Assembly: GCA_027704905.1 (NCBI GenBank)
Contig: CM051001.1
Location: 36,473,972-36,537,971, forward strand
Origin: Muraenolepis orangiensis
Taxonomy: Eukaryota; Chordata; Actinopteri; Gadiformes; Muraenolepididae
Length of the DNA: 64,000 bases
Reading direction: 5' to 3'
The notes below the pieces were generated by a model, which searched no databases, had not been told where the DNA came from, and was given only the letters and a program-made list of their open reading frames with translations. A program made the translations under genes and the position numbers. The stretch's first letter is position 1. Each line of letters begins with the position of its first letter. Positions 13,593 through 31,568 of the stretch are shown piece by piece.

Positions 13593-15816
13593 ATCATTAG
13601 ACTGTCATACAGCTGCTGGCTTCCTTTGTGCTCTCTTCCCTCGTGTGGGCACGGCCAGCGGAGGACATTGAACCGCGGAGAGATGCTCAGGTGAAAGCGG
13701 ATTACCATAACGATCCATTGGATTCAGCAGAACTGGGTGAAGCATATGAAGCGGGGAATCTAAAAGTTTAGATTATTTATTTGTTTGATTATTGTTTAGA
13801 CCATCACCAATGCTGTAGAGAATGCTGTTGACCAATGCTTTGAATAGTAGGCTACTCGTCTTTTAATGAGTAGCCTTCATTAGTGAGCTGTGGTTTAAAA
13901 TATGGAAAGAAGCAGTTGAATGAATGACCCAGTGCTTGTTTTAGAAAGTCAAACATAAGTAGGTTTGGTCTTTTTATCATTCTAGCATGTATTACTTTGC
14001 TGGCGTTAACATAACATTATGTTAAATTGTATTGGGCATCAACAGGCTGTTGACTATTTGTTCCACTGGGAGACGAGTGGTATGTTATAAGGGCAAAATG
14101 GAACTAACATTGATACTCAAGCATATGTACTGTGTATATATTTGTCTACTCTCATCAAAGTGGTTTGACCTGTGTTCTATTCAATTGTACAAGTTTAACC
14201 AGAAAATGTGAAATGTAGTGGCCAGATGATGGTAATTGAAGTGGAACCGAACTGAACTGCTGTGTCATGAGGTTGAAGCCACAAAGTGAAATATGTTTTG
14301 GCTACCCCTGGGGGGCACTATCAATTCATTACCATAAATCAAATAAATATTGAAATAACCGAATCAAATTACTTTTAGGAGTAAAGTGAGCCAAAAATAA
14401 CATTTCAAACCTCAATATTACTGTTTGCACGTTGATGTTCTGATTGCAAACTTAAGCTTGTGTGCCCTCGTCTTATGTGTTCATAATGTGAACCAAAATA
14501 CGTAGTTTGCCATGACAACCTTACTCGTTATTATTTATCACATTCATGAGTGTATCATTAGAACTAGCCAACCAACAAAAAAACAACAATAGACAATAAA
14601 CTGCTACAGCAAATGCGCATTTGAATTATCTTGATTGGTTGCCTACCAGAATATTTGCAAATTTCAGAAATATTAATAGGCTATGGCTATGGCTCGGTAC
14701 ACACAATCACAACATTTGTTTAAAGTTCAGCAATGGATAGGCCTGTATAAACTAAACCTAGGAGCATCGCTTGTATGGTGACAGAAAGACAAAAACCTTG
14801 TTCAATCCTTCATGGTTCAACCCACGGAAACATTACCTTTGGACTCATTATGGAGGAAATTGTGATCTATTAACAAACTTGCCTGTTTCCCGTTTGTACA
14901 CCATGGAGGAGTCAGACGGGGGTGTGTGTTTCCATCAATAGACATACTGCTATGCTAAGGTCTGTTTTGGCCATACTGCTATGCTAAGGCAATGGAGCCT
15001 GTTGCCTGTATTAATATTATAATATTATAATCGTGAACCCACCAACCTTCTGCTTTTTCTTCCTTCTCTTGAGTTTTATGTTTCACTTTGTTGTGTTGTA
15101 GTGTTGCTGTTGTTGTGTTTTTTTTCTCTCTTTTTGATGACATTGTCCTTTTCTCAAATGCTGTTATGTTAGTGCACGACATAGACAATATACAACATAA
15201 AAACCCAACAGGTAATCTTTACCAAATTTCTGTTCAAGAGTTCATGGAGGAAGTCATCAGTGGATGTGTAAAGTTAGAAATGGGAGAACTAAATCAATTT
15301 GTGTCAGGTATAGGTCATTACATTTCTGTTGTTCAGAATGAAGGCTAGACAAAGCCAAACCAACTGGGTAAAAAGAGGTTGTGATTCTCAGTCTGCCTTG
15401 TGCCGGTATAGCTAATGTTTGGCTGAGGAAAGGCTGACACAATAAGTTACACATTGCGCTTGAGGGTAGAGAGGATCGTATAAACACCCTTTCCATCTTG
15501 CATTCCTTAAATACTTTGTGTTAAAGAAGTGGTAACAATGTTCACATGAATATACCTTTTATATATGATGATGACAGTCAAAATGAGAGCAAAAAAAACA
15601 TACAATATCTGTTCCAATTTTGTGCAATCTGTTTCTTTGTGTTTGGCTTATAATCTCTAACCACGCTAATCTCATTGCCAGATCTGACCATCAACTCACC
15701 CTGGTGTATTGTTTCTAACAGCCAGAGTCAGACCCCCAAAATAGTACAGCTCATTCATTTTTGTTGACCCTGTTGCATCACATTAAATCCCACATTAAAT
15801 CCCTCGTGGGCATTCA
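13593..15816. other. Gene-free intergenic DNA
   Basis: No recognisable exon or mobile-element terminus. The ORFs at 15,088-15,496 lack domains. Confidence 0.5.
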
Positions 15817-16351
15817 GTGTAGGTGGAGAGGGTCAGGGTTCCTGTGTCTCTTCAGTGTACGTGGAGAGGGTCAGGGTTCCTGTGTCTCTTCAGTGTAGGT
15901 GGAGAGGGTCAGGGTTCCTGTGTCTCTTCAGTGTACGTGGAGAGGGTCAGGGTTCCTGTGTCTCTTCAGTGTAGGTGGAGAGGGTCAGGGTTCCTGTGTC
16001 TCTTCAGTGTAGGTGGAGAGGGTCAGGGTTCCTGTGTCTCTTCAGTGTACGTGGAGAGGTTCAGGGTTCCTGTGTCTCTTCAGTGTAGGTGGAGAGGGTC
16101 AGGGTTCCTGTGTCTCTTCAGTGTAGGTGGAGAGGGTCAGGGTTCCTGTGTCTCTTCAGTGTAGGTGGAGAGGGTCAGGGTTCCTGTGTCTCTTCAGTGT
16201 AGGTGGAGAGGGTCAGGGTTCCTGTGTCTCTTCAGTGTAGGTGGAGAGGGTCAGGGTTCCTGTGTCTCTTCAGTGTAGGTGGAGAGGTTCAGGGTTCCTG
16301 TGTCTCTTCAGTGTAGGTGGAGAGGGTCAGGGTTCCTGTGTCTCTTCAGTG
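15817..16351. repeat. 38-bp minisatellite, about 14 copies
   Basis: Head-to-tail units of 38 bp built on GGTGGAGAGGGTCAGGGTTC plus TGTGTCTCTTCAGTGTA. Units differ mainly at one base (GTAGG or GTACG) and one GAGGG/GAGGT change. Because 38 is not a multiple of three, three units (114 bp) give an artificial open frame of 113 codons. This is not a gene. Confidence 0.95.
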
Positions 16352-16848
16352 AGTCTTGGCCGTTGGCTGGTGTAGCGGTAGCCAGGTACGTGTCAGACAT
16401 TAACAAATATTATACAGCTTTCAGCTTGGCCACCTCACTTCACTCAAAGGGTACACATTTTTACATTATAATAAAGCGGCCAGTGCAGGAGTGCAACGAT
16501 ACACATTTAAATATCAAAGGTGCACACCGTTGTCCTCCATCCTCCTCTTCCCACCTATTTTGTCACAACCTCTCTTGTATAGTGTGTGTTATATAGTGTA
16601 TCTTGTATAGTGTTGAGCACTAGGTCAGGTCACTCTGATTGGCAGAGAGGACATTACGATGTTATTGATGGCTAATGTTGCTGTCTGTTCTATTGGCTTG
16701 AAGGCGGGCCTGCAAGAGCTCACACATGAATTCCGCCCCCCCACACGAAAACTTTTTTTCTTCCCTTTGCTCCTGTGGTTCCCTCCTAAGATCCAGTTAG
16801 TACTTTGGCTGTTCCACCAAGACAACCAACCGACCAACCTCCAGAAAC

Positions 16849-16894
16849 ATGAAGACGGAGAAGTCGGCAGTAGCTCTGACACATTTTAATGAAG
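16849..16894 (+). CDS. slc4a11: Candidate alternative first coding exon of slc4a11
   Basis: An ATG at 16,849 opens 15 codons plus one base (protein starts MKTEKSAVALTHFNE), ending exactly at a GTAACC donor after 16,894. The exit phase is 1, which matches the phase-1 acceptor of the next recognised slc4a11 exon at 26,455. The stretch just upstream (16,620-16,850) has two ATTGGC (inverted CCAAT) boxes and looks promoter-like. Mammalian SLC4A11 is known to use several alternative first exons with unrelated N-termini, so this is plausible. The peptide itself is not conserved enough for me to identify it. It could instead be the first exon of another transcript or a chance ATG-donor pair. Confidence 0.35.
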
Positions 16895-19080
16895 GTAACC
16901 TTGAAAAAGAAAACAGCAAGTTATGACTGGCACGTCGAACAATGCAACAGTTCAGTCTAGTGCTTATTTGTCTGTTGCTGTGACAACTGTATTAGTAGTG
17001 TTTACCTGTTCTACACGTTGTATACGTGAATAGTAGGTTATTGCTATGCTAATGCTGGCTTTCATCTCCTGCTCTGCTTATCTCAACTTTCTGACTTTAA
17101 GTGACTTTATTTAACAACAACAAGCAAACATTTTCATGTTTTTAAACATTTGTTCTGACTTGGCTGATCCAATCAACCATTTCCAAGTAACAAAAATCGT
17201 GTTTTAAATGTGTAGGTTAGACCTTAAAGCGTTAAGTAGAAGGCATTGTAGGACTACTCAATTTTATTTTGTTCTGGCATTGTTCTATGCATCTATTAGT
17301 GTACTTGCATGGACATATGCAATGGTTGACAGCAAATTAATTGGCTCTAAGGAACGCTCCCTGTTACATATTTGTAGCTCTCTGTGAAATATTTCTGACA
17401 TTGGCATTTTGTCCATTGCTATGAAAAGAAAAGTAAAACCTTTAAACCTTGGTTGTTCATGGTGCCTGCATTATTAAGATTTAGATTTGATGAGATTAGA
17501 TTACACTATGGTAGCCATACTGGCCAGAGGTATAATTTATAGAGTAGGTATGAGATATGTGCAGATATACCTGTTGATACTTACTTGTATATATACGTAT
17601 ATATACAGGTAAGTATCAACAGGTAGTGAGCAGGGGTGTGCAGTTATATCAAGAGTTGTAGATTAATATATATATATATATACAGTAAGTACAGTAAAAA
17701 TGTACATGGCTATCATACAGGTATGTAAACAATACATGTGTTAACTATAGGAGGTAGGAGTTTACATATCACATATCACAAGTTTGAGTTTTGTTAAGCA
17801 TCCAGTCAATGCTTTTTCTGATTAATGTTTTACAGTCAGTAGCAAAGTGAGGTTTTTGCAATAAGCTCTTTGACCACTTTCCATATTTGTATGATTTCAC
17901 ATTAACTTTATTTTAAGCTCTCTCGACTCACATAGCTACATTTAAGCTTTTCAAATTCATATGCACAAACTATATTATATCCTTATATTATATCTATATA
18001 TAGAATAGTATATCCTCTATAACCCTCTGCACATACCTCATACCTATATATACGTTATTTTATACCTGTTTTATACCTAGTAGGCTGTGTTTACATCCTA
18101 CTTAACCACTGTACATTGTATATTACCATGAGCTTTACTGTAACACTTGCACTTTGGTTAGATGCCAACTTCTTTTCCCTGTACTGTAAAGTAGAGTAAA
18201 GTGCATGGTACTATATAATGTACAGTGTTTAAATAAGATGTAAAAACAGTCAACTAGGTATAAAACAGTATAAAATAGGTATGAGATATGTGCAGAATTA
18301 TAGGTATATATATAAATGTACAGGTAAGTATAAACATGTAGTGCGCAGGGGTATGCAGTTATATCAACAAGATAAATATATATCAATTTATACAGCGAGT
18401 AGTGAGCAGGGGTATGCAATTATATAAACAGTTGAAGATACATATATATATATGGTAAGTACAGTAAAAATGTACATGGCTATCATACAGGTATGTAAAC
18501 AATAAATATGTAAACTATAGGTAGAGGGAGTGATGATTACAGTGCAAGGCAGTCAAAAGACGTTGATGGTGACAGGTAGTCTTTAGAGTTGTACGGAATC
18601 TAATCTAATCAAATAGATTTGATTCAATTAGATTCAAATGTATTGTCAGTGTACAGCACAAGTACAGTACATTGAAAGGAATTTGAGTGCAAATGTTGCA
18701 GTAAAGTGCATGGTAATATATAATGTACAGTTGTTATAATAATATAATAATTATATTAATATATGTAAAATATGTAAAAACTGTCGAAAAAAACACTAAA
18801 CACTAAAAAAACTGCTACTAAAAACTGGTATACAATTATTTATAGAGTAGGTATGAGATATTTGCAGAATTATAGGTGTGTATATATATATATACAAGGT
18901 AAGTATACAAGTATAAACAGGTAGTGAGCAGGGGTATGCAGTTGTATCAAAAGATAAATATATATAAATGTATATACATATATATTGGTATGTAAACAAT
19001 AAATATGTGAACTATAGATATGTAAACTAAAGGTAGAGGTAGGGAGTTATGATACAGTGCAAGGCCGTTGAAGACATTGA
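16895..19080. other. Intronic/intergenic DNA with diverged LINE-tail-like repeats
   Basis: Three related segments (about 17,500-17,770, 18,170-18,560 and 18,640-19,080) share the words GTGAGCAGGGGTATGCAGTT, TACATGGCTATCATACAGG, AAACTATAGGTAGAGG and GTGCAAGGC. They resemble decayed 3' UTR pieces of fish CR1/L2-group LINEs like that at 3.8-4.3 kb, repeated locally in the same order. No coding frame survives. Confidence 0.5.
17569..17624. repeat. 56-bp near-perfect palindrome
   Basis: The left arm ACCTGTTGATACTTAC and right arm GTAAGTATCAACAGGT are exact reverse complements. They enclose a TGTATATATAC/GTATATATACA inner palindrome centred between 17,596 and 17,597. Only one base pair in 28 mismatches, and there is essentially no loop. 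Confidence 0.9.
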
Positions 19081-19724
19081 TGGTGAAAGGGTATTGTCAG
19101 CAGGGTTCAGATATAAGCACTTACTCATTTTAAAGATGCATAGACTACAGACTGGGATCAGTCTTAGTAGATTTACCTATTAAGCCCCTAGAGCTATATT
19201 ACAACCAAATGTGGTGTTTTATTATTTGTTTTAATGGCATGTAAAATATACGTTATGTTGACCTAACGAGCTGACCTATTTGACTTTGTCTGGTGCAGGA
19301 GGTGGTATAGAAATTATGTGTGGTCCTAACCTTTCAATGATGTTATCAAACGATGTATGTAGACCTACCAAGTCAAGTCAGTGCATGACTTGGTGTGACG
19401 GTGTTTCCATTTTACGTTATACCGCTCGCCTCTTAAAAGACTATGCTGCCACCTAGTGGCAGTGGAAGGAAGCGTACTCCTCATTCCTCAATATTTATGT
19501 ATTTCAGCCGCTTGGCTGAAAGCGGCCAGTATGTAAATAATCAGGACATAAAAGCGTTGCATAATCATAAAGACTAGTTTATTAATAATTTACAAATTCG
19601 TACAATTACAAGTGACTCGTTCCCACGCTTTCCTGTAAGGAAGACGAAGCGGTCGCAATGTGGAACTGCATTTTGCTGTGCATTAAAGCGAGCCAGTAAA
19701 GTTTCACTGTGCCTTGTCACCCCC

Positions 19725-20998
19725 CAGAGGAACAGCATGTAACCCCCAGAGGAACAACATGTAACCCCCAGAGGAACAACATGTAACCCCCAGAGGAACA
19801 ACATGTAACTCCCATAGGAACAACATGTAACCCCCAGAGGAACAACATGTAACTCCCATAGGAACAACATGTAACCCCTAGAGGAACAACATGTAACCCC
19901 CATAGTAACAACATGTAACCCCCATAGTAACAACATGTAACCCCCATAGGAACAACATGTAACCCCCATAGTAACAACATGTAACTCCCATAGTAACAAC
20001 ATGTAACTCCCAGAGGAACAACATGTAACCCCTAGAGGAACAACATGTAACTCCCAGAGGAACAACATGTAACCCCCATAGTAACAACATGTAACTCCCA
20101 TAGTAACAACATGTAACTCCCAGAGGAACAACATGTAACCCCTAGAGGAACAACATGTAACTCCCAGAGGAACAACATGTAACCCCCAGAGGAACAACAT
20201 GTAACATAGGAACAACATGTAACTCCCATAGTAACAACATGTAACTCCCAGAGGAACAACATGTAACCCCCATAGTAACAACATGTAACCCCCAGAGGAA
20301 CAACATGTAACCCCCAGAGGAACAACATGTAACTCCCATAGGAACAACATGTAACCCCCATAGTAACAACATGTAACCCCCATAGGAACAACATGTAACC
20401 CCCATAGTAACAACATGTAACTCCCATAGTAACAACATGTAACTCCCAGAGGAACAACATGTAACCCCTAGAGGAACAACATGTAACTCCCAGAGGAACA
20501 ACATGTAACCCCCATAGTAACAACATGTAACTCCCAGAGGAACAACATGTAACCCCTAGAGGAACAACATGTAACTCCCAGAGGAACAACATGTAACCCC
20601 CAGAGGAACAACATGTAACATAGGAACAACATGTAACTCCCATAGTAACAACATGTAACTCCCAGAGGAACAACATGTAACCCCCATAGTAACAACATGT
20701 AACCCCCAGAGGAACAACATGTAACCCCCAGAGGAACAACATGTAACTCCCATAAGAACAACATGTAACCCCTAGACTCTAGGGGTTACATGTTGTTCTT
20801 ATGGGAGTTACATGTTGTTCCTCTGGGGGTTACATGTTGTTACTATGGGGGTTACATGTTGTTCCTCTAGGGCCTAGAGGAACAACTTGTAACCCCCATA
20901 GTAACAACATGTAACCCCCATAGGAACAACATGTAACCCCTAGAGGAACAACATGTAACCCCCATAGGAACAACATGTAACTCCCAGAGGAACAACAT
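19725..20998. repeat. 22-bp minisatellite, about 58 units, with inverted block
   Basis: Units of the form AACAACATGTAACCCCCAGAGG vary at four positions (CCC/CTC, AGAGG/ATAGG/ATAGT, CCTAG). A shortened unit (ATGTAACATAGG) occurs at about 20,203 and 20,617, so a larger block of roughly 414 bp has itself been duplicated. Between about 20,775 and 20,871 the units run in the opposite orientation. The edges are palindromic: CCCCTAGACTCTAGGGG near 20,768-20,784 and CCTCTAGGGCCTAGAGG near 20,864-20,880. The long minus-strand frames (up to 280 codons) are an artefact of the repeat. Confidence 0.95.
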
Positions 20999-20999
20999 G

Positions 21000-21141
21000 C
21001 GTGCCAGTAATGACGTCATGCTCCACTGGCAGCCGCCCGGCGCCATGAGGCACACGAGCGCAGAAATACATTAGTTTCGGTAGGCTCCACCCCAAACCCC
21101 ACGTGCTGCTGCCGCTACAGCCGGGAGTGTGTGTGTGTGTG

Positions 21142-21223
<82 letters not shown>

Positions 21224-21310
21224 GAGCGAGAGCAGGACGGCGGAGAATGCTAGACAAGGAATTGTACTAGGCAGAAGTGCTGAGCAACATGATGACCTGA
21301 GGAAAGTACC
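21000..21310 (+). promoter_or_regulatory. Candidate promoter/5' UTR of slc4a11 main first exon
   Basis: GC-rich segment just upstream of the slc4a11 ATG. It contains a perfect cAMP-response-element palindrome TGACGTCA at 21,011-21,018, a GCCGCCCGGCGCC stretch, and a (GT)n/(GCGCGC) block at 21,127-21,222. No clear TATA box is seen. The assignment rests on position, base composition and the CRE; no transcription start is visible from sequence. Confidence 0.4.
21127..21222. repeat. (GT)n microsatellite with GCGCGC end
   Basis: About 45 GT units with one GCGT interruption, ending in GCGCGCGTGTG. Alternating purine-pyrimidine sequence of this kind has Z-DNA potential. It lies about 90 bp upstream of the slc4a11 start codon, probably within its 5' UTR or promoter. 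Confidence 0.9.
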
Positions 21311-29270
<7,960 letters not shown>

Positions 29271-29334
29271 GTAAGGTGGTTTATACACGGTCTCTGCGCG
29301 GTTTGATCTTGTAGGTGCAGTGTGCTACCCCCGC

Positions 29335-29515
29335 TATCCACAGTGTTTAACAGTGGGGACAAGGGACCAACCCAAGGTAACATGCCTGAATGACTACAGA
29401 CCTGTAGCCCTCACCTCGATTGTCTGCAAATGCTTCGAGAGGTTGGTCAAGGACTTTATTTGCTCTGTGTTACCTGCCACGCTGGACCCATGGCAATTAG
29501 CATATTGTTAAAACT
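29335..29515 (+). mobile_element. Rex1-like LINE RT fragment
   Basis: Encodes QPKVTCLNDYRPVALTSIVC then KCFERLVKDFICSVLPATLD. It is nearly identical in DNA to 36,990-37,135 of the large LINE in this window. Only about 150 bp of RT palm/finger coding remains, with no LINE ends, 65 bp after the slc4a11 exon 5 donor. It looks like recombination debris and not a retrotransposition end product. Confidence 0.85.
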
Positions 29516-29950
29516 AGAGGTGGGACGATCGATCGGGTTCCGATCATTATCGGCCGATTTTGAAGAAAAATGCGCAATCGGAGAATGCCGATCTTGCTTT
29601 AATGTTGCCGATTTCATAGCCGATCCTGCACGTGAGAAACACGTGAGCTCATCTCTTTACCAGCGAGTAAAACACGTGGGGCCCCGCCTCTTTTCTAAAC
29701 AGAGTGATACTCGCCCTGCCTCAACATGTCAGCGGTGTCTGCAGTGTGGAGTTTCTTCAAAGTGTGTGATACAGATGTAACATTTGCCATCTGTAATGTG
29801 TGCAAAGAGAAAATATCTCGTGGAGGAAGCAAGGTAAAAAATGTCAACACGACAAATTTAATAAGACACCTGAAAACCCATCACCCAGCCCAGCATGGCG
29901 AGTTTGTTAAACTGACCGTGGAGAACGAGAACCCCAGGAATGTATGATGG
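29516..29950 (+). mobile_element. hAT element 5' part with BED zinc finger
   Basis: Starts at a TAGAGGTGGGACGATCGATC end followed by a CCGATC-rich subterminal region. From an ATG at 29,726 it encodes about 73 residues: VWSFFKVCDTDVTFAICNVC then a NLIRHLKTHH motif, a C-x2-C...H-x3/4-H BED finger as at the N-terminus of hAT transposases (ZBED4-like). The frame stops at 29,945 where the transposase core should follow, so it is a 5' remnant. Confidence 0.75.
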
Positions 29951-29975
29951 ATGAAACTGTTCTATAATACAGGGG

Positions 29976-30093
29976 TTCCCACCCTTTTTTGTGCCACGGA
30001 CCGGCAGATACATGAAAAAAAATCTCGCGGACCGGTTGTCAAAGTGTGTGTCAACACACACCCCTAACAAAACGGCAGGGCTCGATTTCAGTA
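29976..30093 (+). mobile_element. hAT-type element end running into gap
   Basis: CAGGGGTTCCCACCCTTTTT followed by GTGCCACGGACCGGCAG is the familiar terminal and subterminal sequence of vertebrate hAT (Charlie-like) elements. The rest is in the N gap. Confidence 0.7.
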
Positions 30094-31093
30094 NNNNNNN
30101 NNNNNNNNNNNNNNNNNNNNNNNNNNNNNNNNNNNNNNNNNNNNNNNNNNNNNNNNNNNNNNNNNNNNNNNNNNNNNNNNNNNNNNNNNNNNNNNNNNNN
30201 NNNNNNNNNNNNNNNNNNNNNNNNNNNNNNNNNNNNNNNNNNNNNNNNNNNNNNNNNNNNNNNNNNNNNNNNNNNNNNNNNNNNNNNNNNNNNNNNNNNN
30301 NNNNNNNNNNNNNNNNNNNNNNNNNNNNNNNNNNNNNNNNNNNNNNNNNNNNNNNNNNNNNNNNNNNNNNNNNNNNNNNNNNNNNNNNNNNNNNNNNNNN
30401 NNNNNNNNNNNNNNNNNNNNNNNNNNNNNNNNNNNNNNNNNNNNNNNNNNNNNNNNNNNNNNNNNNNNNNNNNNNNNNNNNNNNNNNNNNNNNNNNNNNN
30501 NNNNNNNNNNNNNNNNNNNNNNNNNNNNNNNNNNNNNNNNNNNNNNNNNNNNNNNNNNNNNNNNNNNNNNNNNNNNNNNNNNNNNNNNNNNNNNNNNNNN
30601 NNNNNNNNNNNNNNNNNNNNNNNNNNNNNNNNNNNNNNNNNNNNNNNNNNNNNNNNNNNNNNNNNNNNNNNNNNNNNNNNNNNNNNNNNNNNNNNNNNNN
30701 NNNNNNNNNNNNNNNNNNNNNNNNNNNNNNNNNNNNNNNNNNNNNNNNNNNNNNNNNNNNNNNNNNNNNNNNNNNNNNNNNNNNNNNNNNNNNNNNNNNN
30801 NNNNNNNNNNNNNNNNNNNNNNNNNNNNNNNNNNNNNNNNNNNNNNNNNNNNNNNNNNNNNNNNNNNNNNNNNNNNNNNNNNNNNNNNNNNNNNNNNNNN
30901 NNNNNNNNNNNNNNNNNNNNNNNNNNNNNNNNNNNNNNNNNNNNNNNNNNNNNNNNNNNNNNNNNNNNNNNNNNNNNNNNNNNNNNNNNNNNNNNNNNNN
31001 NNNNNNNNNNNNNNNNNNNNNNNNNNNNNNNNNNNNNNNNNNNNNNNNNNNNNNNNNNNNNNNNNNNNNNNNNNNNNNNNNNNNNNNNNNNNN
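30094..31093. other. Assembly gap of 1,000 N
   Basis: Exactly 1,000 undetermined bases. The round number suggests a placeholder of unknown true size, so distances across it and the adjacency of slc4a11 to the receptor cluster are uncertain. ORFs called through it are meaningless. Confidence 0.98.
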
Positions 31094-31134
31094 ATATAGA
31101 TGTTTGTCCTCTGTCTGCCATACTTTTTTCCCAG

Positions 31135-31568
31135 AGCGCATCCATATAATAATAAATGATTTTCGGGCAGCGATTGCGCTGCTGCTAACAGTTGCATTGG
31201 GAGTCTACTGCTGCGCGAAGGAAGAAAACCTCGAAAGGTACAACATGGCGGGCTCTTTGCTACATACTACATTATGTAGAGTCTAATGTTGCGTAACATT
31301 GTGAGTACAGTCACTGTTACACTGTAATGGAATGGAATGGAATACAGTCATATTTTGGGAGGTAATAGACATTGCAACACCTCTTGGGTGAAAACTGCAT
31401 TCTGCTCTCTCAGTTCCTCCTTTTTTCTCCGCTCGGTTGAAACTAACGTGGACTGTTTGTACTCTCAGCCCCGAAGGACCAGACCCTAACAGCTGGAAAC
31501 ACACACGGCCTGGTGATGTGGAGACGGCGATCGAGCCAGAGTGCCAGCGGCCCCGTTGGACCTTCTGA
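31135..31568 (+). pseudogene. CD2/SLAM-like receptor copy 1, TM and tail exons only
   Basis: The transmembrane exon at 31,135-31,237 encodes FRAAIALLLTVALGVYC, the same as the other copies. It is 103 nt, not 102: one extra base after GTCTACTG shifts the frame at the cytoplasmic border. The tail exon starts at 31,469. Read in the shifted frame it ends at a TGA at 31,566-31,568. An extra base at ACACGGCCTGG relative to other copies (ACACGTCTGG) changes the tail again. The AATAAA signal found in the other three copies is AATACA here (near 31,833). Ig and signal exons would lie in the gap or are lost. This is most likely a decayed copy. Confidence 0.72.

Noticed and set aside
15823..16596. ORFs of 105-113 codons over the 38-bp repeat
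   Set aside because: Pure by-product of a minisatellite whose period lacks stops in three frames.
19574..20764. Minus-strand ORFs of 65-280 codons over the 22-bp repeat
   Set aside because: Three 22-bp units make a stop-free 66-bp period; the translated product is only the repeat in alternating frames, with no start context, splice sites or known domain.
19725..20998. CRISPR-like array
   Set aside because: Repeats are contiguous without unique spacers, in a vertebrate genome.
29858..31286. Long ORFs of 360-430 codons through the gap
   Set aside because: Consist almost wholly of N; no information.
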